Assembly: GCA_030998225.1 (NCBI GenBank)
Contig: JAPYXD010000696.1
Location: 434,001-498,000, forward strand
From: Diplolepis rosae
Lineage: Eukaryota; Arthropoda; Insecta; Hymenoptera; Diplolepididae
DNA: 64,000 nt
Direction: 5' to 3'
The position numbers and the translations under genes are program-made. Shown piece after piece: positions 22,993-34,311 of the stretch. Position 1 is the stretch's first letter. Each line of letters starts with the position of its first letter. The notes beneath the pieces are model-generated. The model was not told the origin of the DNA, ran no database searches, and saw only the letters and a list, made by a program, of their open reading frames with translations.

Positions 22993-25394
22993 ATGGACGA
23001 CAACAGTAGTCATCCGCGGAAAAGAAGACACTGGCTGGCACTTGATCCCAGTAATCAAAAAGGAATGATGACTGATAAAACGCGAAAGGTTTGGGAAGAA
23101 AAATACAAACATTCACTTCAACAATATGAATGTGAGTACTAAGTATTAATTTACACAACACACAACAACTATTCTAAGATAATAATAAAAACAAGTATTC
23201 TCTTGTATATCTCAGTTAGAATGAGAAAGTATTCAAAACAGTGTTTATAGTGAAAGATACAAGAATAAGTTATTTTAGGGATAACAGTATAATTTAAAAA
23301 AATGATATCAAAAATGAATATTATGAACTAGATATGGAATTGAATTAGATTATGAAAAAAATTTCTTAACAATTTGCAAAGTGGTTTCTTTCAAAAAGTT
23401 GAAAAGAAAATTTCATGGAATTTTTTTTCGTTTTGTATTGATTTAGAAAAATTTCATTGTGTGTTTCTCTCATTAATTGAACTGTTTGAATTTCATATTT
23501 TTAAATATTTATATTTTTCAGCACAAAAGTTGCATGAGGAGTCCGAAGACCAGCAAGGAGCAAAGCAACCGGTTGAAGAATTCGAAAGCCAAGAAGGAGA
23601 GCAGGCGCTCGTATCACTAGAGTAGAGATGATTCTTGGAAGAATATTCCATCATCATCTACTCATTTACATGCGGAACCTACCTCGTCTAAAGTGTATAC
23701 ACTGGCACGCGGTGATAGAATAATGCTCGGAAAATCTGGACAGACAGTAAGGGATGTGATAGAAATGATAGTAGCGTATAGTTTAAGATTTGGCGATTCC
23801 AACGAGGCTCGTAATATGTTAATAGAAATGTTTAAAATTTGCGCAGGTCTAGAGTTCGAAAATGTAAATTTTTCTAATTATAAGCTTGCACAAGTTTTCG
23901 ATCCACCATCTGATAAAACTACTTTTCACTTTTATTGTCACAAATGTACGAAAATGGTCTTGCACTCTTGTACAAAAAAGGATATTAAAGGCCAGATATT
24001 GATTTGTAAAGATTGACAAGAAAAGAATTGCATAAAACTGAGCAACAATAATAATTTTTTAATTGTTGACTTAGAATATCAATTTCGTACACTTCTCGAA
24101 AAGGACGATCTTGTTGAATACTTTATTCCTCAAAGTCAGGAAGATAATGAATTTATACAGTCAAATAGCAAAGTCAGGAGAGACATCCATGATAGTTTAC
24201 TATACAAGAAAACAATTACAAAATTTTCTAAAACTATTACATACACTATTAGTACAGATGGTGCTCCATTGTTTAATGTATCCAAAAGGGGTTTCTGGGT
24301 GCAGTTACTGCTATCACGGAGGGCAACACGTTAAGGGTAAAGGAATGAAGCATCTCTTTCTAGAAAAGGAACCGGAATTAAGAACTCACAAGTCACATCT
24401 GCAGGACGTGGCTAACACAAAAAAACATGGTTCGTTTGTACGAGGAGTTAAAAGTGAATCCGCTTTCATAGGTGTTCCTAGTATCGATATGGTATGGGGA
24501 TTCCCTCTTGACTACTTACACAATGCTCTTTTCGGAGTAACCGAATAAGTATGGGATGACTGGAACAAACGTTTGAAACCAACGCAACGCAGAGACATCG
24601 ATAGTCTTCTCCTCCTTATACAACCACCTCGAGATATGCACAGATCGACAGAAAAGATTTCTAGCAAAAGCGTTTGGAAGGCAACACATTGGGGATCATG
24701 GTTGCTATTTTATTGCCTTCCAATATGTTCTAGATTAATTCCAAGTAACTTGTTGGAACATTTTGCTTTATTCGTCAATAGCATGTTCACTCTGTTGAAA
24801 CTGGAAATAAGCGAAGACGAGCTTAATACGTGTGAGGAAAATTTGTTAAAGTTTGTAGCTCAGTACGAAATCTTGTATAGCATCGAACATATGACTTTCA
24901 ATGTTCACGCGCTTTTACACTTAGTTGAATCTGTTCGTCAGTCTGGTCCACCATCTTTAACATCAGCGTTCCCATTCGAACACAACATTCATTTCCGTAA
25001 GCAAATACTGAATGGACCGAAAAGTCCTGAACAGCAAATTGTAAATAAATCTTTAAAAATATTAAACTATCGAGTTCGGTCGCCTGTAACTAACATTTCA
25101 GTAAAAGCAAAAGAGTTTTGTGAATAAATTTTCATTATTCTTAAGAATAGGTCATTTGTCCAAATCAAGAACATTTACTTATTGTCTGACAGTACATGTT
25201 CTTTCAACGTAAGACAATTAATTGTTGAACCATTTCTTGTGGGAAAAGCGAGGGTATCGCATATCTGGGAGATTAAAAGAAATCTTGATCATTTACCCAT
25301 TTCTACATCGGAAATTCGTTCAAAAGCTGTGGTTCTTAATTTTAAAAACACGCAATATGTTTGTGAAATCCCAAACACTATCGAAGCACAATAA
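22993..25394 (+). pseudogene. Plavaka/CACTA-like transposase remnant
   Basis: The first exon (ATG 22993, MDDNSSHPRKRRHW) ends at a GTGAGT near 23131. The second begins after a T-rich AG at 23520. Then follow a zinc-binding block HFYCHKC...CTKK...LICKD (23.93-24.02 kb), TYTISTDGAPLFNVS (24.25 kb), GVSGCSYCYHGGQHV (24.3 kb), IDMVWGFPLDYLHNALFG (24.5 kb) and ISSKSVWKATHWGSWLLF (24.7 kb). A TDGAPLFN block, a C-x2-C block, DYLHN and the ATHWRSWLL block in this order are familiar from insect Plavaka-type transposase-like proteins. Frame changes or stops occur near 23.63, 24.02, 24.1-24.3, 24.55 and 25.13 kb, so it is not functional. The ending VLNFKNTQYVCEIPN is at 25.35 kb. Confidence 0.7.
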
Positions 25395-26202
25395 GTGAAA
25401 TGATTTTTGCATTATAATAACCAAATAAATGATTTTTAATTACCAAAATGTATCAAAATTTTTGATTTCGTTTTTCCTCAATAGGACAATTATTATGTTA
25501 AAATGAAAAAATTGTTATTTGTATCGAATTTTTAAACATTCTAATATGCGATTTGCATAAAGTTCGTATCCTTCTAAACATTGTATAAGTACTTCAAATA
25601 TTATAATATGTACTATGCCTCCTTCAGACAAATAAAGTGCTCAACTTATACTATAGATGATTTAAATGTTTGCTTATTTGGTTTTAACATTTAAACAAAC
25701 ATTCTGTTTATATCTAATTATATAATGCTTGATAATTTTTCGAGCAAAAAACAATTTACTGATTTTTTGATTCATAAAGTAATTTATAACACTTTAAATT
25801 TAAAACAGTTTCAATAAAATAATTATATCAATAAAAATGATTTGTATTATTGTAAAATAATATTTTTATAATTCTGTTTCTAGATAAATAAATGTTTTTA
25901 CCTTTAACAACATTATTTATTATATTATTAAATATATAATTTGTTTAAACAATATAAATATCATAAATTCAAGTGTAGTACACATTACATGTGTACGACA
26001 CTTGAATTTTTAATATTCTCGGACGTAAAAAGATTAACTACTGATAAATATTATAATTAAAATTACTCCACCGTTATGGTAGACAACAAAATTGGAATTT
26101 CCAAACCTTCATTCCACAAGAAGGAATAGAAACTTTTCAAGTACACATATTTTGTGGAGAGATTAGAAAGAATTAAATTAATGGAAAATACAGCATGTAG
26201 TT
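25395..26202. other. AT-rich, no gene seen
   Basis: Sequence downstream of the Plavaka-like remnant, very AT-rich with short A/T homopolymers. It may include the old 3' untranslated part and terminal repeat of that element, but no paired end was found at the 5' side. No coding pattern is visible. Confidence 0.4.
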
Positions 26203-26595
26203 TAGAGGTGTGCAAAAAGATTCGATTCGATTTTCGATCCGATATTGGCCTCCGTCGAATGTCGAATATTCAACATCCGAAGAAGGGTGTTTCGGATGTC
26301 GAATATTCGACATTCGACGAGCGGCTGATCGAATGTCGAATATTCGACATTCGACTATGCGGCCGATCGAATCGAAAAAATCCGAACCGAGGGAGGGTGC
26401 TTCGGATGTCGAATATTCGACATTCGACTTTGCGGCCGATCGAATCGAAAAAATCCGATCCGAAAAAGGGTGCTCCGAATGTCGAATATTCGACATTCGA
26501 CTATGCGGCCGATCGAATCGAAAAAATCCGATCTGACAAATAAGGCGAATCGAATCGAATTTGCGACATTCGATCCTACAAAATGCACACGTCTA
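26203..26595. mobile_element. hAT-like MITE made of ~73-bp units
   Basis: Ends are TAGAGGTGTGCA at 26203 and its near reverse complement TGCACACGTCTA ending at 26595, an hAT-style terminus. Flanks ATGTAGTT and ATCTAGAG match at 5 of 8 positions, a possible worn 8-bp target duplication. The inside is a tandem series around the palindrome GTCGAATATTCGAC at 26298, 26334, 26408 and 26481 (spacings 36, 74 and 73), each followed by GCGGCCGATCGAATCG and AAAAAATCCGAT. The long open frames here on both strands follow from the repeat and are not genes. Confidence 0.6.
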
Positions 26596-27204
26596 ATCTA
26601 GAGTTCAATATGGCGGACTAACATTTTAAAAAATACTCATAAACCTTTAGATAATATTATATACTATTATATTATTATATCATAATAATATATAACTATT
26701 ATATTATAATAATCTATGATAATAACCCAAAGCCTAAAATCTCGGCTAGTTCGAACTTTAAATTTCGTGTTTTGGACATCTTTTGTCGAATACATTTCTT
26801 TTCAAAGTGTGCATCTATTCAAGTATGTTTACACAGCATTGTTGTAATAAACTTACATAATTTTTATTGTAAAATTACTACAGAGATTTTTATCAGTGTA
26901 CTTAAACGCGTTTGAAATCTTTTCATATTTTTAGGTAAAGATTGTTTGGGAAAAAGGTTTCTAAACATGATCAGGTGTATTGTGAATTGTAGTTCTACTA
27001 GTAATCACCAATAAAGAGTAGATTTCTTAGTTCAAATATAAATTGAAATTATATATGTGAAGCGTTCTCGTACAAACAGACCACCTAAGAAGTGAAGCTG
27101 ATAATATTCTAGCAACTACTCTCGGCTAAATGCTATTCCCGGCATTATTATACACACTTAATATTATCTGCTTTACAATCTACGGATATAAATATGTAAT
27201 GAAC

Positions 27205-29097
27205 GTTTATGTGTCGAATATTCGACATCCGAAGTGCGTCCGTCGAATGTGGAATAATCGACATCCAGAGCATGTCCGATCGAATGACAGATTTTTAACT
27301 TTCGACCGGCGCAGTATATAGTTTGCAATTTTTAATCAGACATTACACAATAAACATTGAATAGTTGTATTTTAATTTTATATCGTCATATTTAAAGAAT
27401 AAACAAATATTAATTATTTCAATTTGACACATTAATGTTACATAATTTTAACTAATTTTTTAAAAATATATAATTATTCATTTAATTAAAGGTAAATATA
27501 ATATTAAATGTAAAATAATTTGTGAATACATTTTTCAAGTTATGATTAATAGTTTATCATATCGGAATCGTGAGTCGAAAGAATTCGTTTTTTTCATATG
27601 TGATTTATTCATATCATTTAAAGGAATGTGCATTAAAATTGTTTGAAGAATCAGGCAACGTGATTTGTATTTGATAAAATAACTACAAAATCAAATTCTA
27701 TACGCCTGAAAACTCGAGAAAAATAATTATACGCACAGGGACTATACACAGTTATATATATTTAACAATTTAAATATCTTTAACCAACTCATCAAAATTT
27801 ATCCTATACTATGAATCTCTACAACTGAAACAAGACATAACAATTTTAATTTTGGAAATTTGAATAAACCTTACACAATAAAACTCTGTACGATAAAAGA
27901 GTAAACCCTACTGAACATAATTTTAGTAATAAGTTTTTAAGCACAATGAAATTGTACACTAAATTATAGAAATTAAATTTTGTACATTTAAATAAACTCT
28001 ATTAGAATCTACGAAAAAATATTATGCACCCGATTAAATACTTTTTATTAGTTTAATTTCAAGGCCATGACACACTTACCCGATTACTACCTTACTTTTT
28101 TAAACCAACTTCCAGCCACACGAAATAAGATATCGATTTGAAGTTTTGAGAACTTAAATGAAAGGCACTAAGAAATGTTTATGATTAAAAAATAATTTTT
28201 TTCCAAATTTTTTTATCTAAATTGTTATTAGAATTGTAAAAATTTAGAAGTAAAAAAAGTCCCTTCGTGACTCTTATTCAAGAGCCTAAAATTTCAACTC
28301 GATATCTTATCTCGATTTCTGAAGATATTCGAAAAAAATGTTATATCTATACACTGCTGCTCAGCATTATTTACAAATTCCTGCAACATCCAGAAGTTCA
28401 GACAGATTGTTCACGAGTAAACGAACAATCTCTGAAGAGAAAAGAGGTCTGCAGCCACCCTCTTATGGAAAAGAGTATATTTATTTGTATGAAAATCATG
28501 AGTTCTTAAAGCAATTATAATAAAGTTAAGAGTTTCTTTATAACATTACTCGTATTTATTTTATACCTATACACTTCTATTATTAATAGACCAGCATACA
28601 AATTTCAAACTATGTTGCACACACTTTCTCAAATAATCAGTCTGAAAGAAAGTAGAATTTAAAAACAGTATCATTAAAGAAAAATTCGACTTAAGCAGAA
28701 AGAAAACAATCTGAATTGTGCATAAGACTAAAAATAATAAATTCCTTCGACTATGGCGATATAAAATTAAAATACAATTACACAATGTTTGTATATTGTG
28801 TGATGTCTGGTTAAAAGTTGCAAACTACATCCTGCGCTCATCGAAGGTTCAATATCCGAATTGAGGCGCTTCGGATGTCGAATATTTGACATTCGACGGA
28901 CAGCCGATCGAATCGAAAAAATCCGATCCGAAGAAGGGTTCTTCGGATGTCGAATATTCGACATTCGACTATACGGCCGATCGAATCGAAAAAATCCGAT
29001 CCGAAGAAGGGTGCTTCGGATGTCGAATATTCGACATTCGACTATGCGGCCGATCGAATTGAAAAAATCCAATCCGAAGAAGGGTTCTCCGGATGTC
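27205..29097. mobile_element. hAT element with inverted 73-bp-repeat arms
   Basis: The arm 27205-27355 recurs in reverse complement at about 28785-28900. Both contain GCAAACTA, the sequence TGATGTCTG/TAATGTCTG and GTCGAATATTCGAC units. On the right the units repeat at 28877, 28949 and 29022 (spacings 72 and 73), almost identical to those of the MITE at 26.2-26.6 kb. Between the arms, a plus-strand hAT transposase C-terminus survives at 28338-28520. This links the satellite-like units to hAT ends. The outer boundary on the right is truncated at GGATGTCAAA (29090). Confidence 0.55.
28338..28520 (+). pseudogene. hAT transposase C-terminal dimerisation fragment
   Basis: The frame contains YLQIPATSRSSDRLFTSKR followed by ISEEKRGLQP and IYLYENHEFL. 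This matches the hAT C-terminal dimerisation region, YL-IPATS-SSER-FS----I---R--L-P------L--N, with Asp in place of the usual Glu and Thr in place of Ser. Nothing of the RNase H-like catalytic core was recognised upstream, so this is a fragment. It ends near 28520 with a TAA after the usual Asn block. Confidence 0.8.
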
Positions 29098-30439
29098 AAA
29101 TTAAATAATTCTCATTCTTTCATTTAAGTCTGGAAATACTAATTTTTCTGAATTCTTCTCTTCTTACCGGGTCGCACATATGGTCACGTCAGTACCTAAG
29201 AAATGTTTCTCAGACATGAAATTATACAATGAATTAAAAAGCTGGACATCCGTCAAAATGAGGAAAAAAATGATTGCCTCTGACATCACGGTAGCTATCT
29301 ATGGTTATCGATGCATACAAAGAACATGGTTTTGATGGATTATCTCATTTTTTTGGTGCTGATAAAAACGGGAAAATTCGTGTGACAAGTAATAGGAAGG
29401 TTAGTAATAAAATCTGTGATTATCTGAAAACAAAATACTAATTTACTTTAGTTTATTTGGTATATATTTATTTATATGTATCAAATATTCTAATTAATAA
29501 TTAATGAACGATTGTGATCATAATTGATATGTATTGAAAAATTGTTATATCGATTCAAGACTGTAAAAATAAGACAAATTTAGTATGTCATTGAGAAATA
29601 TTTTACGTACTACGTATTATGATATGTATGCAAATAAAGTTGTTTGTATGTACTTAATTCGTTTATTTATCATACGAATAATTAATATGTTATATTTCAT
29701 TTATTAAAAACATGATTTTCATAACAAATTTTAACCTACGAATGCGACGTTGTCACATACCTAACCAACGACCGAAATCACAGCAATTTGCAATCTTCAT
29801 CGTATTTGTTATTACTTTTAGAACCCACTTTTGAATGTTATTAAAGTTAATAACTATTCCTGAACATCTTATTTTTCTACTGTTCAAATCCCGTTATGAT
29901 CTGTTGGTCAGTTGAAAAGATACTATATCAATGATAATAGACGATAAACTCCGTGATTTCTCATAAGAGCCCATGTTTAATCAACTAGAGAGGCGCAAAA
30001 TAGAAATATGAATATCTCACTAAAAAACCCACCTCAGACCTTGAAATTTCATACGGATAATTTTTTAATTATATTCTAACGCTCTGCAAAGTTTAAGATT
30101 TTTCTGTTCGTTAATTCTTCATCCTGAGTAACTCCCTTAAAATAATACGCGCGATCCTCCTTTTACTCAACTACGGTTTGGAGCTCCTCAAGCGTCGATG
30201 ATATACTTATACATTTCATGTTAACCCACTGACGCATGTTAATGACCTGTCGTCGATACCGTTTTACTCAACTCCTTACTATTTCCTATGTAACGCTTAT
30301 TGTTATTCATTTTGGATGAATTAGGTATTGATTAAAATTAATTTCACCCGACTTAGATTTAATAAATGTTTAAATGTCCTTATGTCCCAAGTTTAATCGA
30401 CAGAGTTCAGTAACATTATTTCAACTATTTTTCTCCGTG
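29098..30439. other. No confident gene; one unclear coding-like patch
   Basis: At 29200-29440 an interrupted plus-strand reading (MRKKMIASDITVAIYG and then FDGLSHFFGADKNGKIRV in another frame) looks faintly protein-like, but I cannot assign it. The rest is AT-rich. Around 30210-30240 the sequence TTAACCCACTGACGC resembles the TTAACCCATTAACGCC terminus seen at 40.5 and 44.3 kb. Confidence 0.3.
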
Positions 30440-30644
30440 TAGAAAACTTGAATATGTCAAGGATAGTCTAAGAGCTGCTTCAAAAATTATTTTATTTTCT
30501 TTGTTGGTCGTTTTTATATTTTTGTTCCATTACTACAGCAGCTTGAGAGGCGCCGCCGAGAAGATCGCTGTGTTGCCATCGCATGTCAGAGGGGTTCACA
30601 GGCAAGCCACAGAGGGCATCACCCGGCAGGCATGGCATCTGAAA
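30440..30644 (+). repeat. Dispersed repeat, copy 1 of 2
   Basis: This 205-bp block, from TAGAAAACTT to GGCATCTGAAA, recurs in the same orientation at 38729-38937 with few differences. It contains GAAGATCGCTGTGTT and GGGGTTCACAGGCAAGC. It directly precedes gypsy-related sequence here, but the downstream flanks of the two copies differ. The nature of the element is unknown; a solo LTR fragment or untranslated part of a retroelement is possible. Confidence 0.7.
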
Positions 30645-30668
30645 CCGACCATGTGCTACAGCCCATAC

Positions 30669-30698
30669 CAGTGTTCGCAGAACGTGGACGTAAACGGC
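30669..30698. mobile_element. hAT-type MITE fragment
   Basis: Thirty bases match the outer end of the roughly 160-bp MITE described at 31125 (CAGTGTTCGCAGAACGTGG...). The rest is lost and the sequence continues into the gypsy LTR-like segment. It shows that the MITE or its end was present before the local rearrangement. Confidence 0.7.
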
Positions 30699-30700
30699 AA

Positions 30701-30798
30701 TAGTAACGCCGGTGACGCCGGGGGTAATCCCGAATCCTCGGGTCCACATTGATAAAATTATTTTATTTTGTCGCTTTAGCGGAAGTCACCCGTTATAA
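30701..30798 (+). repeat. LTR-like segment shared with 40767-40864
   Basis: About 98 bases (AGTAACGCCG ... GAATCCTCGGGTCC ... GCGGAAGTCACCCGTTATAA) recur in the same orientation at 40767-40864. Here the segment lies just upstream of a gypsy gag remnant, which is where the end of a 5' LTR and leader would lie. An LTR/leader identity is likely but neither end is defined. Confidence 0.5.
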
Positions 30799-30848
30799 AC
30801 AACAAAGACTCAAATTTTTAATTTTGCTCGTTGCATCGCATTTTGAAA

Positions 30849-31835
30849 ATGCATCCAGGTTCGTACCTGTTATACACCAGGCCCCGGCACGACCATTTCG
30901 AGCAATTTGACAACGGAATCGCCGCCTTTCGTTCCACGTTGCGTTATACCCTTTGTTGCGCAACAAAGCTTCGACTATATGGGGATGTCAACCCCTAGTA
31001 TCCGTAGCAATTTCAACCCCTATGCGCCGAATAATAACGGTGGCGCAAACGTTTATAATTCGACACATATTCCGCCAATTACAACAGCTGATAAGCAAAA
31101 TTTTGATTCCGCGCCTACCAACCCCAGTGTTCGCAGAACGTGGACCTAAACGGCCCCCACCATAGATGCTTCGAGCTCATTGTGTCTTCCTCATTCAACC
31201 AACCTATGGCAGTGGAGCGAGGAAGAAGCCACGAGCTGGTAGGGTCCATGGTGGGGGCCGTTTACGTCCACGTTCTGCGAACACTGCCCATCCCCTATAA
31301 TCATAATTTGCGAGGTACCAAAACTCATGTTGAATTAATTAGGGATGTCGGTAAAATAGTGCACCAATGGAATTCAAAATTCAATGGCTCGTCGAAAGCA
31401 AGCGCGGAAGATTTTCTAACGCGAGTAGATGAGTGCAGAATTTTCTCTCCGCTATCGGACATGGAATTAATTAGCGCACCATCTTTACTGTTGACAGGTG
31501 TCGCTTTACAGTGGTATCGGCTTAAGAAGGCGCAATGGACATCATGGTCCACATTTAAAATGGCTTTCAGAAGTCGATTTGTCGACGACAATTTCGACAG
31601 CCGCGTAAGAGATTAAATCCGCATACGTACTCAAGGCGCGAAAGAGAAAATTGAAGATTATCTAACTTGTCTGTTAGGTTTATACAACAAGCTAGACGGT
31701 CCATACTCGGCTGAAGGGCAACTTAATAATGCTCATAGGGGGTTGAGACCAAAATTTGTGCGCTTAATAAAACGCAAGGATATAGCCGATTTTGAGGAGC
31801 TCGAGCAGAGAGGCAAAGATTGGAAAGCTGAATGA
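30849..31835 (+). pseudogene. Ty3/gypsy gag remnant
   Basis: A start ATG at 30849 (MHPGSYLLYTRPRHDHFEQ) opens a frame that shifts near 30900-31000. After a MITE inserted at 31125-31286 the frame continues with VHQWNSKFNGSSKASAEDFL, LSDMELISAPSLLLTGVALQ and WSTFKMAFRSRFVD. This is the retrotransposon Gag core (W-x-KF-G ... DFL-RV ... L-L-G-A--WYR ... W--FK-AFR--F). A single TAA at 31614-31616 is followed in the same frame by IRIRTQGAKEKIEDYLTCL, also gag-like. A short tail at 31.86-32.31 kb with CRNC...H...C suggests a worn zinc knuckle. Protease, RT and RNase H are missing downstream. Confidence 0.75.
31125..31286. mobile_element. hAT-type MITE, complete copy 1
   Basis: A 162-bp element with inverted ends of about 40 bp starting CAGTGTTCGCAGAACGTGG and ending in its complement. 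Flanks ACCAACCC (31117-31124) and CCCATCCC (31287-31294) match at 6 of 8 positions, consistent with an old 8-bp target duplication as made by hAT transposases. It interrupts the gag reading frame. The interior carries no gene. Confidence 0.85.
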
Positions 31836-31855
31836 GCAACCATGCGTGATTATAA

Positions 31856-32307
31856 ATCCCCCCCCCCCCCCGGTGCCGGAAACGTTATTTTTACCGGAAT
31901 TCGCATATAGGGGCGAAGAGACTCGAAATACGAGGACAAGCTTGGCAGCTATGGACGCGTATATCGAGGAGAAAAATACTCCTAGGAAAAAAACGCATTC
32001 ACTCCCTCGGACAGTGAGATGCAACGCCATGTCACATAGCCCACCTAGGCAAAAAAGTCCAAAATCGGGTAGAAAAATTAGGGTTAACTACGCGCAAAGA
32101 CTTCCCTCCTCAAGCAAGCCTAAGCAAAACGTGGCGAAAATAAATGTAGACGCGATTTCTCAAGCGCCGTCTACTTCGACGTCGATTATATGCAGGAATT
32201 GCCTTTCTTACGGCATACCTGCACCACACGACCATAGCATAATAAAATATACTAAAGAACAGCAAATATTTTGTTATAAATATAATATGGAATTTATTTC
32301 TTGTTAA
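31856..32307 (+). pseudogene. gypsy gag C-terminal tail with worn zinc knuckle
   Basis: A basic, Pro/Ser-rich frame (NTPRKKTHSLPRTVRCNAM, RQKSPKSGRKIRVNYAQR) follows the gag core and ends with CRNCLSYGIPAPHDH and FCYKYN. This resembles two degenerate CCHC knuckles in which the Gly-His pair is no longer in place. A run of 13 C at about 31858-31870 marks the change of frame from the gag core. The stop at 32305 is followed by unrelated AT-rich DNA, so the pol part was lost or replaced. Confidence 0.45.
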
Positions 32308-33402
32308 TCTGGAGCGAGATTAATTTAACAACAAACTGAAACGTTTCTCCGTAAAAATGAGTTTTATTATATTATAAGGCTATTTAAAGTATTTACAACT
32401 TACTTATAAAATAATTTACAAACCTGTAAAAATGAGAAACAACATTCAATGTTTATTGATTACAATCTTGTCTCTCACAGATTACAAAATATTTTAAACC
32501 ACTTGCTTTAACTTTTAATATTGCTCTAAGCTTGATAGTTACTTTCTAATCTGCTTAGTCACCTTCTCCTATTACATGTTATGTTTATCAGTAGTCTACC
32601 TTACTTACTCGACTAACGCGGTAGAGTTCAAATGTGTAAGAAGTATACTTCTTATATAAATACGGTCGCGTGGGTTATAGAACACCAGATTGGCCTACAC
32701 CAGAGTGTAAAGCTTCGAAAAAGCCTCCGGGAAACGTAAAACGGGCCCAGCGCTGAAGGTCCGAAAAACAGCCTTTCGCGATGTTTTCTTGGAGCAGGCT
32801 GAAAAATTGCGTTTAGGCGTCAAAAAATAAGTGAAACAACATATCTTTTCCCGTGGTGTCAAATCAATGGACGTCATTTTTAAATTACGGGTGTTTATAA
32901 TTATTAACGAAATTTCACGTTTTTCGCTTATATCTTTGATTCTTTTAATTTTATCGGAAAATAGTTTGATAAATTTTTTTCCTCATAAAAAACCCTCCAA
33001 AACTAGATGCTGACCGTAAAAAAATATTAATTAGGTCAAAAGTTATGAATAAAAATAGATAATGTTTATGATGTTTAAATAAACAATCATTCAAAGGCTT
33101 TGTTTACTCATATCGCGCCGTTCAACAACATCCGAATACTTCTTATTATTGGAAATTATGTGTGCAAAACCTTAAACAATTAACCTGTACGAACCTGAGA
33201 AGCAGATATGATGATGCTGATTTTTTTATCGATAGATTTCACTATTTTACATTGAAAATCATTATTGTTTAATAAAAAAATTCAATTTTGCAACTAAGGG
33301 AATTTTTTTTTTTAATTTCTTAGTTGCGAAATGCTTTTTTTCAAGTGTTCCACTTAATTTTCATAACTTTTTATTCCGTACACTGAAAGTGTATGAAAAG
33401 AG
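32308..33402. other. Non-coding, probably decayed DNA element
   Basis: The patch 32695-32830 is GC-richer (GCCTCCGGGAAACGTAAAACGG) than its surroundings and is followed by AT-rich sequence without a reading frame. No inverted end could be matched to it. A short hairpin-like piece, CACTGAAAGTG, is at 33380-33390, just outside the next element. Confidence 0.3.
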
Positions 33403-34309
33403 CTTTCATTTTAAAAAAAGTACAAGATTCATTAAGAAACAACGGAGATACAGTGCGATGAAGTTTTTGTTCAATTGTTCAACAAATTGTGACAATGAAA
33501 GCCCGCCTCCTAAAAGATCTAAATTAATTCAAAAAATGTCATTGTACAGTCATTAACGAAAGGATTTGTAGGCATGATAAAATGTCTGTATGCATAAAAT
33601 TATATTAAATATATTATTAATTATTAAAAAATATACGCTTGTAAAATATATGATTGTTGATATATATATATTTGTCTAAAACATTGAACATTGTATGAAA
33701 CTATGAAATTGTGTGTATGGTTAATAAAATCTTTAAATTTAATTTACGATAGGAGTAGAAATGTAAATATACGTGTAAAAAATAAATTATCTTGCTTGTC
33801 CAATCCTTTTTTATTTTTTCACATCGAAACATCGAATAAAACTGCAACGAATTTCAGTTAATAAATTACACGTATTTCACTGTTCAACTAGCAAAATTAT
33901 AGAGTTTTCAACAGTAGAAATAAATTCCTCTCGTTGCGAGGTATGAAATAAAAAAAAAATCATTACTTTATCGCAAATAGTTCCCGAGAAAAGTGCGACT
34001 AAAGCTGCTCCGTCGATTTTGAACGATCGAATCAATATTTTTTCAGAGTGCATCCAGCCCCTCCCCACCTTGCCGCCGTGCGTCAGTTAACGAAAATCCG
34101 CCGCTCCGCTGATTTTGATGAATTTTTTTCAGTGAATATTTCCACGGGGAATTCGTTGTTTACACTTTATAAAAGTACTTAATCTACGAATTATCGACAT
34201 ATTTTTTTTCGCTAGTCGTTAAACTTGTTGAACAATTGAGCAAAAACTTCATCGCACTGTATCTCCATTGTTTCTTAATGAATCTTGAACTTTTTTTTTA
34301 AAATGAAAG
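33403..34309. mobile_element. DNA element with ~85-bp inverted ends
   Basis: The left end 33403-33487 (CTTTCATTTTAAAAAAAGT ... ATGAAGTTTTTG ... TTGTTCAACAA) is matched almost completely, in reverse complement, by 34226-34309. The interior of about 740 bp has no transposase. It lies immediately upstream of the integrase fragment that begins at about 34312, so it probably inserted into gypsy pol. No convincing target duplication was found (left flank GAAAAGAG, right flank TCCATGCG). Confidence 0.7.
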
Positions 34310-34311
34310 TC

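Noticed and set aside
26154..26588. Overlapping frames of 77-129 residues on both strands
   Set aside because: They translate the 73-bp tandem repeat (repeated SNVEYSTF/CRIFDIR peptides) and exist on both strands at once.
26203..26595. CRISPR-like array
   Set aside because: Regularly spaced palindromic units, but spacers are themselves near identical and the DNA is eukaryotic; tandem repeat of an hAT element.
28767..29127. Frames on both strands over the second repeat array
   Set aside because: Same reason as at 26.2-26.6 kb: translations of a tandem repeat.
29200..29440. Second BEN-domain copy
   Set aside because: A basic stretch resembles the start of a BEN domain, but the diagnostic Leu/Phe pattern is absent and frames are broken.
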